Of a stretch of DNA of 64,000 nt, positions 10,015 to 19,639 are shown piece after piece. Each line of letters starts with the position of its first letter. Position 1 is the first letter of the stretch. Made by a program: the position numbers and the translations under genes. Location: contig NC_006046.2 of the NCBI RefSeq assembly GCF_000006445.2, positions 1,364,001 through 1,428,000 of the forward strand, written 5' to 3'. Source of the stretch: Debaryomyces hansenii CBS767. Taxonomy: Eukaryota; Ascomycota; Pichiomycetes; Serinales; Debaryomycetaceae. The notes under the pieces were generated by a model. It was not told the DNA's origin. It saw only the letters and a list, made by a program, of their open reading frames with translations, and did not search any database.

Positions 10015-11238
10015 TTAAATGGATGGTGAATCGACATTCATAGATCTATCGGTATTGTCATTTGTATTAGAATCGTCGTTTTTGTCGCTTTCTAATGCGT
10101 CCAATTCCAAATTAAATCTTCTTCTTTTATTACCCAAAATGAACCTTGCAGAACCTTTAGCGCCAACATTGTAATCCCAGATATTTAAATAATCATCTTG
10201 GCGTAAAGTACCTGGACCGAGACAAGACTTTTCAGATAAAACCTTGAGATCGTTAAATCTCGATTTCAATTCCATAAACTTGAAGATCTGTTCCTTTCCA
10301 GTATCTAAATCGACCGTTGGCATAAAATTGTTTAAAATGGAAAAATTCATCTGGTGAACGTAATAATCCAAAATATAAAGTATACCCTCATTAACTAATG
10401 TTTCGGGGCATTTGAAGTCTTTATAGCAGTCAATTCTTTCTAAAATTTCATTTAAATTATCTGGAGCAAGGTCAGTTTCTGACTTATTGTATTTTGTATG
10501 CAATTCTTTTGGCTTTAAATTTAACGTAATTATAATTATTGCTAAAGCAATACAGTGAGGAGGGATCATTAGGCATAAGGGGGTTGACATGATGTCAAAA
10601 CTTATTAACCAACTATGCATAGTAGTCTTGTAATCTATATCTAATTTTTTACAGAATTTGACTACTAGCTGGTCGATCGATTGGACATTTGAACCATTCT
10701 TGAAGTCAAATTTAATTACTTGTAGTAACTTAAACTCAATATTCATTATGGTTCTTCTCTGTACATCAACGAAAGATGAATTCATCTGTATTTTATTTTC
10801 TTCATCAATATCACGTAATTTGTTGCCTACCGATTGTATATCTTTTAACTTCTTGATACAATCTTCATTCTTAGATGCAAGAAACAAACATGCCAATGTG
10901 ACTGTATAAGGATCTTTTTCTAAATCTTGATGAGACCCATCGTTCAATTCTTCAAATTTATTGAAAAGATAATATCTTTGATAGTAATTCATTGTGGTTC
11001 CCAATACTCTTAAAGGAAATTTTAGAACCTTAATAATTTGAAACACATATTGATATATCTGGTGCTTTCTTTGGTTATATGTTAATTTCTTATGTTCTGG
11101 TATAGTAAACGCATGCAAGTATTTCAACTCTGAACTTGTAAAATATGGTCTTGATACTTGAACAATAGTCGGAAAAGTCTTAGTCGAGTTGGCTCCAGGA
11201 GTAGGAGTATGAGTACTGGGTCTTTTCAAATCCGACAT
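10015..11238 (-). CDS. CTK2: Cyclin subunit of CTD kinase I
   Basis: The 407-residue protein has a cyclin box at about residues 45-190 (KFPLRVLGTTMNYYQRYYLF, TVTLACLFLASKNED). A second cyclin fold follows (IPPHCIALAIIIITL). It matches the Ctk2 pattern PFxxxxxLxxxxxFYQRYxLFNxFE. Ctk2 pairs with the kinase Ctk1 and with Ctk3 to phosphorylate Ser2 of the RNA polymerase II CTD during elongation. The hydrophilic C-terminal tail, rich in Asp, Asn and Ser, is probably disordered. The ATG at 11238 agrees with the domain start. Confidence 0.87.
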   Translation of the reverse strand: MSDLKRPSTHTPTPGANSTKTFPTIVQVSRPYFTSSELKYLHAFTIPEHKKLTYNQRKHQIYQYVFQIIKVLKFPLRVLGTTMNYYQRYYLFNKFEELNDGSHQDLEKDPYTVTLACLFLASKNEDCIKKLKDIQSVGNKLRDIDEENKIQMNSSFVDVQRRTIMNIEFKLLQVIKFDFKNGSNVQSIDQLVVKFCKKLDIDYKTTMHSWLISFDIMSTPLCLMIPPHCIALAIIIITLNLKPKELHTKYNKSETDLAPDNLNEILERIDCYKDFKCPETLVNEGILYILDYYVHQMNFSILNNFMPTVDLDTGKEQIFKFMELKSRFNDLKVLSEKSCLGPGTLRQDDYLNIWDYNVGAKGSARFILGNKRRRFNLELDALESDKNDDSNTNDNTDRSMNVDSPSI

Positions 11239-11656
11239 GTTTACCTGTAACTGTTTCTTCTGTACTGAAAATGATAATGTTTTTCATACATTATTTGAAT
11301 TGTCAGAATGAAATCTTTTTGATAGTTGCCTGTATATAAAAACAAGTACTTTAGCAGAAAGATAATGAATTGATCAATTTCAAGGGTTGTCATTTAGTAT
11401 ATGTGTATAGAGAATGATAGGGGAGACTAGATAATGGGTTGGGTTTTTGATATTGCTAATTTTTGCTGGGAATTATCCCTTTCAGAGAATAATTTGCTGT
11501 ACTTATAGGATATTAAAATATGAAAATCATGATACGACAGAACCAAGAACTTGCTATAATCCATATATATTTAAGTAAGGATATTTAAAACAATATTTGA
11601 TACTATTTAAAGAAAATAAACACAGTAATTATTTTTATCCATACAAGTTATATCAC
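11239..11656. other. Intergenic region between CTK2 and POR1
   Basis: This 418-bp spacer is the CTK2 promoter and POR1 3' flank. It is AT-rich with no ORF or RNA gene I can support. Confidence 0.6.
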
Positions 11657-12505
11657 CTAAGCAGAGAATGATAAGGAGAAACCTAACTTGTGGACTGGTT
11701 CAGCCAACTTCAAGGCATCGAAAGAAGCACCTAAACCTAATCTAACACCTGGTCTCAATTCTTGGGAGTAAGCAAGAGCAGTTAAACCAGAGTCAGCGAT
11801 CTTGGCCTTGACGAAAGCGGTCGAGTCTAACTTGTACTTGGTGGCAAATTCAACATTAACGTTGGAAGACTTGACAGAGTCCCAGGTGGCCTTAGCACCG
11901 GCTTCAACCAATGGAGAGACCTTGTGGTAGTAAGCAGCAGAGAAGATCGACAAGTTGTTGGTGGCGGTAGCAGCAACGGTGTACAATGGCTTAGCGTAAC
12001 CAACACCTAACGAGTATCTGTTAACCTTGGCAGAAGCAATGTCGTAACCTAATTCGGCACCGGCGGTGAAACCATCGTGGCCAACAGACAAGTCAGCTAA
12101 GGCAATTGGGCCCTTCAATAAATCAAAGAATAATCTGGCATTGACGGCGTTTTGTTGGTAGAAAAAGTTCAATTTGGCGTTTCTTGGACCGTTTGGAATC
12201 ACAGAAGTAACCAATTCACCCTTTAAACCCGGGGTCAATAATTCCGATAATTCGATCTTGGTGTCTAAAGAATTGGCGTTGTTCCATGCTTGAGTCAAAG
12301 TCAATCCCGATGGTTTGTCGGCGTACTTAGCTTCGATGGATGCAGCAATAGAGTTATCTTTAGCAGTCTTACCCTTGACGGTGAAACCAACTCCATTTGG
12401 TGCAGTAGATTTGACATCAACTGCGGCTGTGGACAAATGGAAGAAATCCTTGTTTAATAAATCGTTACTAGATTTTTGAATATCGGAGAATGCTGGTGGT
12501 GCCAT
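11657..12505 (-). CDS. POR1: Mitochondrial outer-membrane porin (VDAC)
   Basis: The 282-residue protein matches the usual length of yeast porin (283). It starts MAPPAFSDIQKSSNDLLNKD, the typical N-terminal amphipathic helix region, followed by alternating beta strands of a 19-strand barrel. The closing strand is KLGFSLSFSA. VDAC is the general channel for ATP, ADP and other metabolites across the mitochondrial outer membrane. Leu codons are almost all TTG or TTA and codon choice is strongly biased (GCC, ACC, AAG), indicating a highly expressed gene. The promoter side faces the 1.4-kb G-rich spacer. Confidence 0.97.
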   Translation of the reverse strand: MAPPAFSDIQKSSNDLLNKDFFHLSTAAVDVKSTAPNGVGFTVKGKTAKDNSIAASIEAKYADKPSGLTLTQAWNNANSLDTKIELSELLTPGLKGELVTSVIPNGPRNAKLNFFYQQNAVNARLFFDLLKGPIALADLSVGHDGFTAGAELGYDIASAKVNRYSLGVGYAKPLYTVAATATNNLSIFSAAYYHKVSPLVEAGAKATWDSVKSSNVNVEFATKYKLDSTAFVKAKIADSGLTALAYSQELRPGVRLGLGASFDALKLAEPVHKLGFSLSFSA

Positions 12506-13899
12506 TTTCTACTGTTAGTTAATTGTTCAATTGTTTGTTATCACTAAATCTTAGCTTTAAAATTACAATTTAGAAGAAGAAGAAAAAGAAAAAAAACAAA
12601 AACAATCTAATTTTTGTTGGTTATAAACGCCGGCATTAATTATTGGTTGGTGAGTGTCTCATCAAAAAGTGCACTATTAATTTTTTGAATGTTAACAATC
12701 CATGGCCATTGGGTCACTCAATTTAAAGAGGGGGCCACACCTTCGGTTCTACGAACAACACGGGACCATCCGTTTAGGATTGCAATTATAGTGTAGTCAT
12801 CTACATCGTAGCATTGTACAAAACTAATGTAGGATGCATCCACGTTTAGTTTTAGGATTATGTCATTGGTTGGGTCGTGGGGCATGTGATCTACACTATA
12901 TAGGCAATATTGTAGATACCAATCCGATGATGTTTGCAATAGAATGGACGTGTAGGAGAATTGGGAGAAGATGTGGTGGTATTAGAGCGGATATGGAACT
13001 ATTTACTGATGGAAAGACGGTCCCGTAGAGGTACAGTAGATGCAAAGAAGCCAGTCATAGGTATGAGGGGGGACCCCGGGGATTATGGGTTCATGGATGT
13101 GAAGTTAATTCAGGTGTAAGGGTGTATTAGGCGAGCCTGACAATACGACGACGATACGGACGTCAACATGTAGGGGATGTGACGAGGGATCGGATAGAGA
13201 CTTGGATGGATCCGTATGTGGACGAGAAGGGATGATGTGATGTTCGTGGCTGATTTGAAAATAGAAAATGACGGGTGCAGCCGTTTGGGCTCACTCAATC
13301 CGAATGGTCGGGGACCGTAGTTGGAACGTGGACACATACAAGTGATGCCATATGCAATAGGTAGCAGGTAGCCATATGCAATAGGTAACAGGTAGTCGTA
13401 TTCAATATAGCTAGTGTATTCTGGTCTCATAATGGAAAACTAATGGGTGTTTCAAATCTGATGGGAGGGGGTGCATTCTGTATTATCCGGGGTTAGTGCT
13501 ATCAAATGCGAAATGGCATACACCTAGTAATAGAGCCACCACTAGTCGTTACCTTAATGGAAGTGTGTAAGGTTATGTTTCGGGGTCCTAAGTACAACAC
13601 AATACCCAATTGATGTAGTTCTTGATTTTTTTGCATTAATTAATGCTGATGAAGACGCGCCCTCTATCTCGCTACATGCGCTGACCAGTAATCCTTAGTT
13701 TAAGAATGTTCCATTACAACTAGACGTGGGATATAATTAAGGGTACTCTTTTCTTATGGGCATCGGTAGGCTAGTATGCTCCAATACGTAAATTGTGCAA
13801 CCCAGTAAAGTGTTCCAGCGCACTGTACATAGGCTGACGCGATGCCTTTATTAATTATTTGATTTCACGAGTGTAACTAATAATTCTATTATTACGACC
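12506..13899. other. Long gene-poor spacer with G-rich top strand
   Basis: This 1.4-kb gap lies between divergent POR1 and the Nudix gene. It begins with a purine tract (about 12571-12600, pyrimidine on the POR1 sense strand), expected in the POR1 5' UTR or promoter. From about 12,720 to 13,600 the top strand becomes visibly richer in G than the surrounding AT-rich DNA. The short ORFs here (for example 106 codons at 13110-13430 minus) show no recognisable domain and one of them is made partly of a 24-bp repeat, so I do not call them genes. Confidence 0.6.
13347..13394. repeat. 24-bp tandem repeat, two near-perfect copies
   Basis: The unit GCCATATGCAATAGGTAGCA plus GGTA occupies 13347-13370 and is repeated at 13371-13394 with a single G-to-A change. 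A third, degenerate copy may follow at 13395-13418. It lies in non-coding DNA. Confidence 0.9.
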
Positions 13900-14403
13900 A
13901 TGACCAGCAGTAAGTATAAGTATACGTGGGGTATAGTGTATTGTAGAGAGACGAACCAGATCCTTTTATTAAACAGAGAAAAACACCCTTGGATGGGCAG
14001 ATGGAATGGAGTTGGAGGGAAATTAGATCAAGACGAAGATCAATTGACGTGTATTATAAGAGAAACCTGGGAAGAAACCGGATTACATTTACCACAATAC
14101 GAGCCTCGTGGAGTGATGACATGGAGTGAAAATGGAAATGACCTTGGAGGAATGTATCTTTTTACTGCAATTGTTACAAAGCAGGAAGTTGAAAGTTATC
14201 CTACGCCCAAAAAATTCTGTCACGAAGGTATATTGGATTGGAAGAATTTGGATTGGGTTATGCATCCCGATAATTCGGGTGTTGTAGATAATGTCAAGGT
14301 AATGCTATTAAATTTGTTCAAAGCCTCAGAACGGTCTTTATTTGTTACTGAGTATCGGGACGGAAAACTAGCTGGGGTGGACTATATGCCCAACGGGCAT
14401 TGA
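13900..14403 (+). CDS. Nudix hydrolase, MutT/MTH1-like
   Basis: This is a compact 167-residue single-domain protein. The Nudix box is complete: G-x5-E-x7-RE-x2-EE-x-G-L, read as GKLDQDE, then DQLTCII, then RETWEETGL, at about residues 47-69. It is preceded by WMGRWNGVGG, similar to the WNGxGGK strand seen in MTH1-type 8-oxo-dGTPases. The box binds divalent metal and catalyses hydrolysis of a nucleoside diphosphate linked to another group. Substrate cannot be deduced; a nucleotide-pool sanitising role is one possibility. It sits between the POR1 spacer and the 3' end of ERB1. No targeting signal is evident, so it is probably cytosolic. Confidence 0.85.
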   Translation: MTSSKYKYTWGIVYCRETNQILLLNREKHPWMGRWNGVGGKLDQDEDQLTCIIRETWEETGLHLPQYEPRGVMTWSENGNDLGGMYLFTAIVTKQEVESYPTPKKFCHEGILDWKNLDWVMHPDNSGVVDNVKVMLLNLFKASERSLFVTEYRDGKLAGVDYMPNGH

Positions 14404-14500
14404 TTCCAGAGATCTAATTAATGATGTACGACGGCCATGATATTAAGTTCTATGTAATAAGCTTTATTAATAAATGATATACAATGCTAAGAGCGCTAAA

Positions 14501-16936
14501 CTATGTAGTCCAAAGACGAGCAGTTCCGTCAGCACCAGCACTAAATAACCAGGCTTCCTTTGGATGCCAAACTAAATCCAAAACACCAAGACTATTTATA
14601 ATTTTGTGGCCAGTCAACTTCTTCAAAGGCACCAATAACGGATTGGTCATTAAGTCATCGTAAACAGTACCATGGAACACATGAATCGAACCATCATCTG
14701 ATGCGGATGCGAAAAGTGGTAAGTTAGCTTTATGGAATTTGATGGATCTAACTGCCTTATCGTGATAACGTAATGTCTTGTAAGGAGTGGATGATAAATC
14801 CAAATCATGCCATAAAACTCTCTTGTCATAACTCGATGCTAACAAATTATCACCTCTTGGGTGGATATCGATGTTAGACAACCATCTTGCACCAGGCATT
14901 AATTTTTTAACTAATACTTGTTGCGCTAAATCGTAGATTCTAATGTAACGTTGCGATGCAACAAATAACTGTGGCTTAAATGGATGGAATTTGGCATCCA
15001 TAATAATACCCTTAGATTTCTTAAATGGCGATTGAGACAAATGTTTTGATAATTGATGGATCAATACTGATGAATGACCACTGTCTGGTGATACAGTAAC
15101 AAAGTAATCACCCTTTCTATGCCATGAAATCTTCTTCACTGTCTTACGACATTGGATTATAGCTGAGATACCTGCTTGTGATTGCTCTGTGTTAGGTGTA
15201 AACCATTTGCAAACATCTTTCTTACCGGTATTAGTGTCAGCTTTCTCTACTTCTTCATCTTCATCATCTGAGTTAACCTTAATATTACTGTTCTTGGTCT
15301 TAGACTTATTACCAAATGTATCGTAACCCCAACCAGACTCAATACGTAATCTACCATTGTTTTCAATATCGAATCCAAAAATTGGTGGGACAATAAGGTA
15401 AATATGTTCACCAGCAATAGCAGCTAAAATACCTGAATTACTGTCGGGATTCCATTCTAAACTTTCAATGTTATCATCAGTATTGTCATCAGCAACAAGG
15501 ACAGTTTTATAGACTTGTCTACCAGTCAAAATTTCCCAAATACGCACTGACCCATCATCGGAACCAGTTGCTAACCACAATCCATCAGGACTGATAGATA
15601 AGGTACGTATCTTTTCCGTATGACCTTGGAAAATTGTGGAACAACGGATTGGGAAAGGTCTCAAGTCCTTTGGAGATGGCAATTCAGGAATCAAAGAATC
15701 AGGATCAATGTTTAATTTATTATGACGAGTTCTTGGAGCTAAGTATAAGTCTAAACACCTTTCGAATCTCTCTCTTAATCCTTCTTGGTAACCTGGAACC
15801 TTTCTCAACGAATTGTACTTTTGCGGAATATAATTTTTATCTCTATCTTCAGGTTCCATTTCTAACCACTTTTTCTTTTCTTCCTCGTCCATCAAATATT
15901 CTTCTGGTGGGTTATAAGATTCTTCATTAGTAGGAGGTGGTAATTTTGGAGCTCTCAAGTTCATTATATGATCTTTTGTCTCTGATTCATTATCATTCCA
16001 TAAATCGAAATTGTATTTCTCTTCTTCCTGTTGTTCTTTGACCTTATTAGGAGGAACAATTCTACCTTCCCTTATTGCTCTCACTATTTTCATAACTTTC
16101 TTGGCTTCATGCTTAGAAGGAACGAATCTTCTCTTTGGTTCTGGAACAGCCGTTAATGGCATTACCTCAGTTTTTGATGTGAACCATTCAATAGTTGGTT
16201 CGTACGGATTAATATTTTCATCAGTACTTTCTTGGGCTTGGATCTTTCTAATCAACTCTAATTCATCATCTGTGATCTTTAATGATGTACCGGTATTCTG
16301 ATCAAACAAACCAGTCCAGCCTTCAGGTAAATCAATGGATTCCAACAATTGGTCCAATGCAGAACCTTTAGCAGGTCTCATGATTCTCTTACCATTGATA
16401 TCATAACCTATATGAGGCATTTCCTCGTATGCACTTAACGGAATATTACCAATAGTATTGAAATTCTCGTTGTCACTATCATCACTATCGTAGATTGGGT
16501 TGATTTCTGGTTTTATAATTCTTGGACGTCCATCAGAGAACTTTGTATGCACTTCGTTCTCTTCATCCTCAGTGGCATTAGAATATGATCTAATCTTAGT
16601 GCCAGACAATTTATCAGTGATAGACGCAGTCTCATCTCTTGGTTCGTCTGAAAATTCTTCAGAATCAACATCGCTGAGATCTTCCTCTTCGCCTAATAAC
16701 TCGTTAAACTCTTCATCTGAGTCTCCTTCTAATTCTTCTTCTTCGTCGTCTTCCTTGTCTGCATCTTCAGAATCAGATTCTTCGTCCTCACTAGCTGCAT
16801 CATCTAATATTCCTTCAACTTGCAATTCTTCATCCGATGAGCTTTCTTCTGCATCTTCTACATCCTGCTTTCTCTTTCTCAGCTGTTTCTCAACAACTGT
16901 CTTTGGTGTATCAGTAGCCTTACTGTTACGAGCCAT
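14501..16936 (-). CDS. ERB1: Erb1 (BOP1), 60S ribosome biogenesis factor
   Basis: The 811-residue protein begins with a very acidic, low-complexity region (about residues 25-105). The BOP1 N-terminal domain follows ([43 protein letters not shown]), and then a C-terminal WD40 propeller from about residue 440 ([47 protein letters not shown]). Erb1 forms the PeBoW-type complex with Nop7 and Ytm1, needed for 27S pre-rRNA processing. It shares a 192-bp divergent promoter with IST3, which has a PAC-like core. Confidence 0.96.
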   Translation of the reverse strand: MARNSKATDTPKTVVEKQLRKRKQDVEDAEESSSDEELQVEGILDDAASEDEESDSEDADKEDDEEEELEGDSDEEFNELLGEEEDLSDVDSEEFSDEPRDETASITDKLSGTKIRSYSNATEDEENEVHTKFSDGRPRIIKPEINPIYDSDDSDNENFNTIGNIPLSAYEEMPHIGYDINGKRIMRPAKGSALDQLLESIDLPEGWTGLFDQNTGTSLKITDDELELIRKIQAQESTDENINPYEPTIEWFTSKTEVMPLTAVPEPKRRFVPSKHEAKKVMKIVRAIREGRIVPPNKVKEQQEEEKYNFDLWNDNESETKDHIMNLRAPKLPPPTNEESYNPPEEYLMDEEEKKKWLEMEPEDRDKNYIPQKYNSLRKVPGYQEGLRERFERCLDLYLAPRTRHNKLNIDPDSLIPELPSPKDLRPFPIRCSTIFQGHTEKIRTLSISPDGLWLATGSDDGSVRIWEILTGRQVYKTVLVADDNTDDNIESLEWNPDSNSGILAAIAGEHIYLIVPPIFGFDIENNGRLRIESGWGYDTFGNKSKTKNSNIKVNSDDEDEEVEKADTNTGKKDVCKWFTPNTEQSQAGISAIIQCRKTVKKISWHRKGDYFVTVSPDSGHSSVLIHQLSKHLSQSPFKKSKGIIMDAKFHPFKPQLFVASQRYIRIYDLAQQVLVKKLMPGARWLSNIDIHPRGDNLLASSYDKRVLWHDLDLSSTPYKTLRYHDKAVRSIKFHKANLPLFASASDDGSIHVFHGTVYDDLMTNPLLVPLKKLTGHKIINSLGVLDLVWHPKEAWLFSAGADGTARLWTT

Positions 16937-17017
16937 CCTTCTAAATCGAACTGTAGTTTCTTTATCCTGAAGAAATCAAATAGGTCTTTATTAAAAGACC
17001 TTTTTTTTTTTTCAGTA

Positions 17018-17023
17018 CTCATC
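17018..17023 (-). promoter_or_regulatory. PAC-like core upstream of ERB1
   Basis: On the minus strand the core GATGAG lies 80-90 bp before the ERB1 ATG, next to a T13-14 tract on the plus strand. This arrangement is similar to PAC plus A/T elements in ribosome-biogenesis promoters. It is embedded in the palindrome CATCTCGAGATG (17020-17031). Function is inferred. Confidence 0.45.
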
Positions 17024-17128
17024 TCGAGATGGGCACGTGATTTTATGGATGTGTTCCAAAATCGTTTATCTATGTACTTATAATACACTTGATGAACCAT
17101 CTTTCCAACACTACAACGTTTCGTATTC

Positions 17129-17926
17129 ATGAATGCCATACAGAAAATCAATAAAATCAACCAGAAGGAGCTAGAAAATAACGTCAGCGATTCTGCTTCT
17201 TGGCATGCCGATTATAAAGATACTTCATACATCTATATTGGATTCTTACCATTCGATCTAAATGAGATGGACATAGTCAAAATATTTTCCCAGTATGGTA
17301 TACCAACACATATTAATTTAATCAAAGACAAAGAAACAGGAAAATCTCGAGGCTTTTGCTATTTAAAGTATGAAGATTATAAATCGTGCGTTCTCGCAAT
17401 AGACAACTTCAATGGTACACAATTACGAGATAAAAAGATCAAGGTCGATCACGTATACTATTATTTGAAAGACGGTCAAGATGAGAGAGATTTTATTATT
17501 GATTACAGTGAAGCTGAAAGAGAATTGAAGGAAATTGAAGATGATTCCAAGAATAAGGAGACCAAATTGATCAAGGGCAAAAGTGCACCTGGTGATCCTA
17601 TGACGAAATATGTAAAAAGCCAAGATGATCACGGTGAATTTGATGACCCAATGGCCAACTACCTAGCAAATAAAGGAGACGAGAATGACGAATTTATGAA
17701 TCCAATGGCGAGCTATATTGGCAATAAAGATGATAAGCATAAAAGTAGTCGTCATAAACATAGGCACAGACATAGAAGCGAAAGAAGCAGGGATAGAAGT
17801 TCAAGAGAGAAAGGTTCAAGGGATAAAAGTCCATCTAGACGAAGTCATAGAGAAAAAAGTCCATCAAGTCATAGGCATAGAGACAGGATCCTGGCAGATG
17901 ACAAGGAAATACAGAGAATTCGATAA
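17129..17926 (+). CDS. IST3: Ist3/Snu17-type RRM protein of the RES splicing complex, extended tail
   Basis: The 265-residue protein has an N-terminal RRM at about residues 32-110, with YIYIGFLPFDL (RNP2) and KSRGFCYLKYED (RNP1). The flanking NQKELENNVSDSASWHADYKD resembles the conserved Ist3 N-terminus. With Bud13 and Pml1, Ist3 forms the RES complex, which binds the activated spliceosome and aids splicing and nuclear retention of pre-mRNA. The protein is much longer than the 148-residue S. cerevisiae protein. After the RRM come three copies of a D/N-PM-x-x-Y motif and then a tail rich in Arg, Ser, His and Lys. The ATG at 17129 directly precedes the conserved leader. Confidence 0.88.
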   Translation: MNAIQKINKINQKELENNVSDSASWHADYKDTSYIYIGFLPFDLNEMDIVKIFSQYGIPTHINLIKDKETGKSRGFCYLKYEDYKSCVLAIDNFNGTQLRDKKIKVDHVYYYLKDGQDERDFIIDYSEAERELKEIEDDSKNKETKLIKGKSAPGDPMTKYVKSQDDHGEFDDPMANYLANKGDENDEFMNPMASYIGNKDDKHKSSRHKHRHRHRSERSRDRSSREKGSRDKSPSRRSHREKSPSSHRHRDRILADDKEIQRIR

Positions 17927-18059
17927 ACTAAATTATTGAACAAACTTTGTTATACATTATTACAGCTAGGAGCAAAACTTCATTATATTATTTAGAGTGA
18001 TTCTTGATTAATATAGATTTAATTGTACAATAATAAATAAGATAATAGTTGCATAATCC

Positions 18060-18950
18060 TTATTGTTTCTTAACTTTATGGTCTATATAGTAATTGTAGA
18101 AGGTGATTTTTTGATTAATGTTCAAATCTTGGCCTATCAAGTTTAATTGGCCCACTTCGAAGCAATGTTTCAGCAACCTAAAATCAAATGTATCTTTTGA
18201 TTCAGTAGGTGCATGCTTAAAAATTTTAGCTCTAATAGAGCTGTTTTTACTCAAATTTGTCAATAACCTGACAAAATATCTCCTTTTGGAAACTATTGGC
18301 AATGGAGTGGTTAAATAACCTGGTTGAATCTTTACAATTAATGTTTTGAAATTGAACGCGGTCTTTGGAATGGCAGCAACGCTATCCATAAATGGCAATA
18401 TAGACTTATTATTAGATGGTGTACCTTCAATAAAACAGAATACTAGCTTTTCCTTCAAGCTCGAATAGTTGCCGATTTTGATGGTGCTGGTTGGAACACC
18501 AATGTCGGTAGATAATGTATATCTAATAAGTCCCCAAATACTATATTGATATAATTCGCCTTCCTTGTTGGGGATTAATATTGCTATCTTGTTCCAATTG
18601 GCATTGGATAACGCCGCTAAGATTAAACCATCAATTGGCGATTGGTAGTTAACAACTACAAAATCACCCACGGTGGGCTTAGTAGCATTAATTTCGTCAG
18701 TTTTTGATTTCTTCACCCCATCAACCGTCAATTCGTAATTCCTGAATCCAAATAGCACCAATATTATAAAGCGCCCAATAACTGGGAATGGTAACAAGAA
18801 ATACACGCCTAATGCAAGCACGAAAATTGGCATCTTCATTAAAAAGACAATCGCCTTGGGTACGATCATAAACAGCATCGCTGGTTCGGGGATAGGCATG
18901 AACGGCGAAATCCCCGTACCCTTATCTCTCCAATTCGAAAACTTCTCCAT
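18060..18950 (-). CDS. LOA1: PlsC-family acyltransferase relative, LOA1/VPS66-like
   Basis: The 296-residue protein starts MEKFSNWRDKGTGISPFMP, matching the beginning of yeast Loa1/Vps66 (MEKxxNWRDxGTGIxPF) as I remember it. Hydrophobic segments at about residues 24-48 and 50-70 suggest membrane association. The acyltransferase motif I region reads NYQSPIDG, where classical PlsC enzymes have NHxxxxD, so Tyr stands in for the catalytic His. Motif III reads FIEGTPSNNKS, similar to the EGTRS phosphate-binding motif. S. cerevisiae Loa1 is an oleoyl-CoA:lysophosphatidic acid acyltransferase of ER and lipid droplets. Orthology is likely; catalytic competence is not shown by the motifs. Confidence 0.78.
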   Translation of the reverse strand: MEKFSNWRDKGTGISPFMPIPEPAMLFMIVPKAIVFLMKMPIFVLALGVYFLLPFPVIGRFIILVLFGFRNYELTVDGVKKSKTDEINATKPTVGDFVVVNYQSPIDGLILAALSNANWNKIAILIPNKEGELYQYSIWGLIRYTLSTDIGVPTSTIKIGNYSSLKEKLVFCFIEGTPSNNKSILPFMDSVAAIPKTAFNFKTLIVKIQPGYLTTPLPIVSKRRYFVRLLTNLSKNSSIRAKIFKHAPTESKDTFDFRLLKHCFEVGQLNLIGQDLNINQKITFYNYYIDHKVKKQ

Positions 18951-19243
18951 TATGTGTCGACGTCTATAACAAGCTCACAATCGTTAGACACAGATCACAC
19001 TTTTCATGTTGACACCAAATGTCGTGGTCATAAATGTCGCGCAATCATTTTCTGATGATCTTCCATCCCATAACGATGCCTTAATCTACCACCAAAAAGT
19101 GCTAGTAGTATGTCAATTGCCCTCATCAATCAATTCTCTACAGCTCTCTAGAAATACATCCATACATTTACCTCATTAACTAAATAAGTAAAACTAATAT
19201 ACACGGATAAAGACTCTTTACCCCCTGAAGTGAACAATCAAGC

Positions 19244-19639
19244 TTATAATTCTTGAGAAGCATTACCTGCCTTGGCCTTCTTAGCTGGCAACAAGGATTG
19301 GTGAATGTTTGGCAAGACACCACCTTGGGCAATGGTAACGTGTCCTAATAACTTGTTCAATTCTTCATCATTTCTGATGGCTAATTGCAAGTGTCTTGGG
19401 ATAATTCTCGACTTCTTGTTATCTCTAGCAGCGTTACCGGCCAATTCCAAGATTTCGGCAGCTAAATATTCCAAAACTGAGGTCAAGTAAACTGGAGCAC
19501 CAGAACCAACTCTTTGTGCGTAGTTACCCTTTCTTAATAATCTATGGACTCTACCGACTGGGAAAGTCAAACCAGCCTTAGCTGATCTAGAAGTTGATGC
19601 TTTTTCCGAAGAACCGGCTTTACCTTTACCACCTGACAT
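19244..19639 (-). CDS. HTA1: Histone H2A
   Basis: The 131-residue protein has the complete H2A fold: [20 protein letters not shown], the acidic-patch segment [18 protein letters not shown], and [17 protein letters not shown]. It ends with SQEL, the yeast gamma-H2A.X-type motif whose Ser is phosphorylated by Mec1/Tel1 at DNA breaks. It is divergent from H2B across a 590-bp spacer, the arrangement of yeast HTA-HTB loci. The TATATAAA at 19729-19736 (minus strand) lies about 90 bp upstream. No intron. Confidence 0.98.
   Translation of the reverse strand: MSGGKGKAGSSEKASTSRSAKAGLTFPVGRVHRLLRKGNYAQRVGSGAPVYLTSVLEYLAAEILELAGNAARDNKKSRIIPRHLQLAIRNDEELNKLLGHVTIAQGGVLPNIHQSLLPAKKAKAGNASQEL

Noticed and set aside
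12718..13028. Overlapping small ORFs on both strands (73 and 64 codons)
   Set aside because: No homology recognised, and composition follows the G-rich spacer, not coding DNA.
13110..13430. 106-codon minus-strand ORF with repeated YLLPIAYG
   Set aside because: The repeated peptide comes from the 24-bp DNA repeat, the composition is odd and no family is visible.
16500..16970. 156-codon Ser-rich plus-strand ORF
   Set aside because: It is the reverse complement of the acidic N-terminus of ERB1; serine runs arise from GAA/GAT codons.
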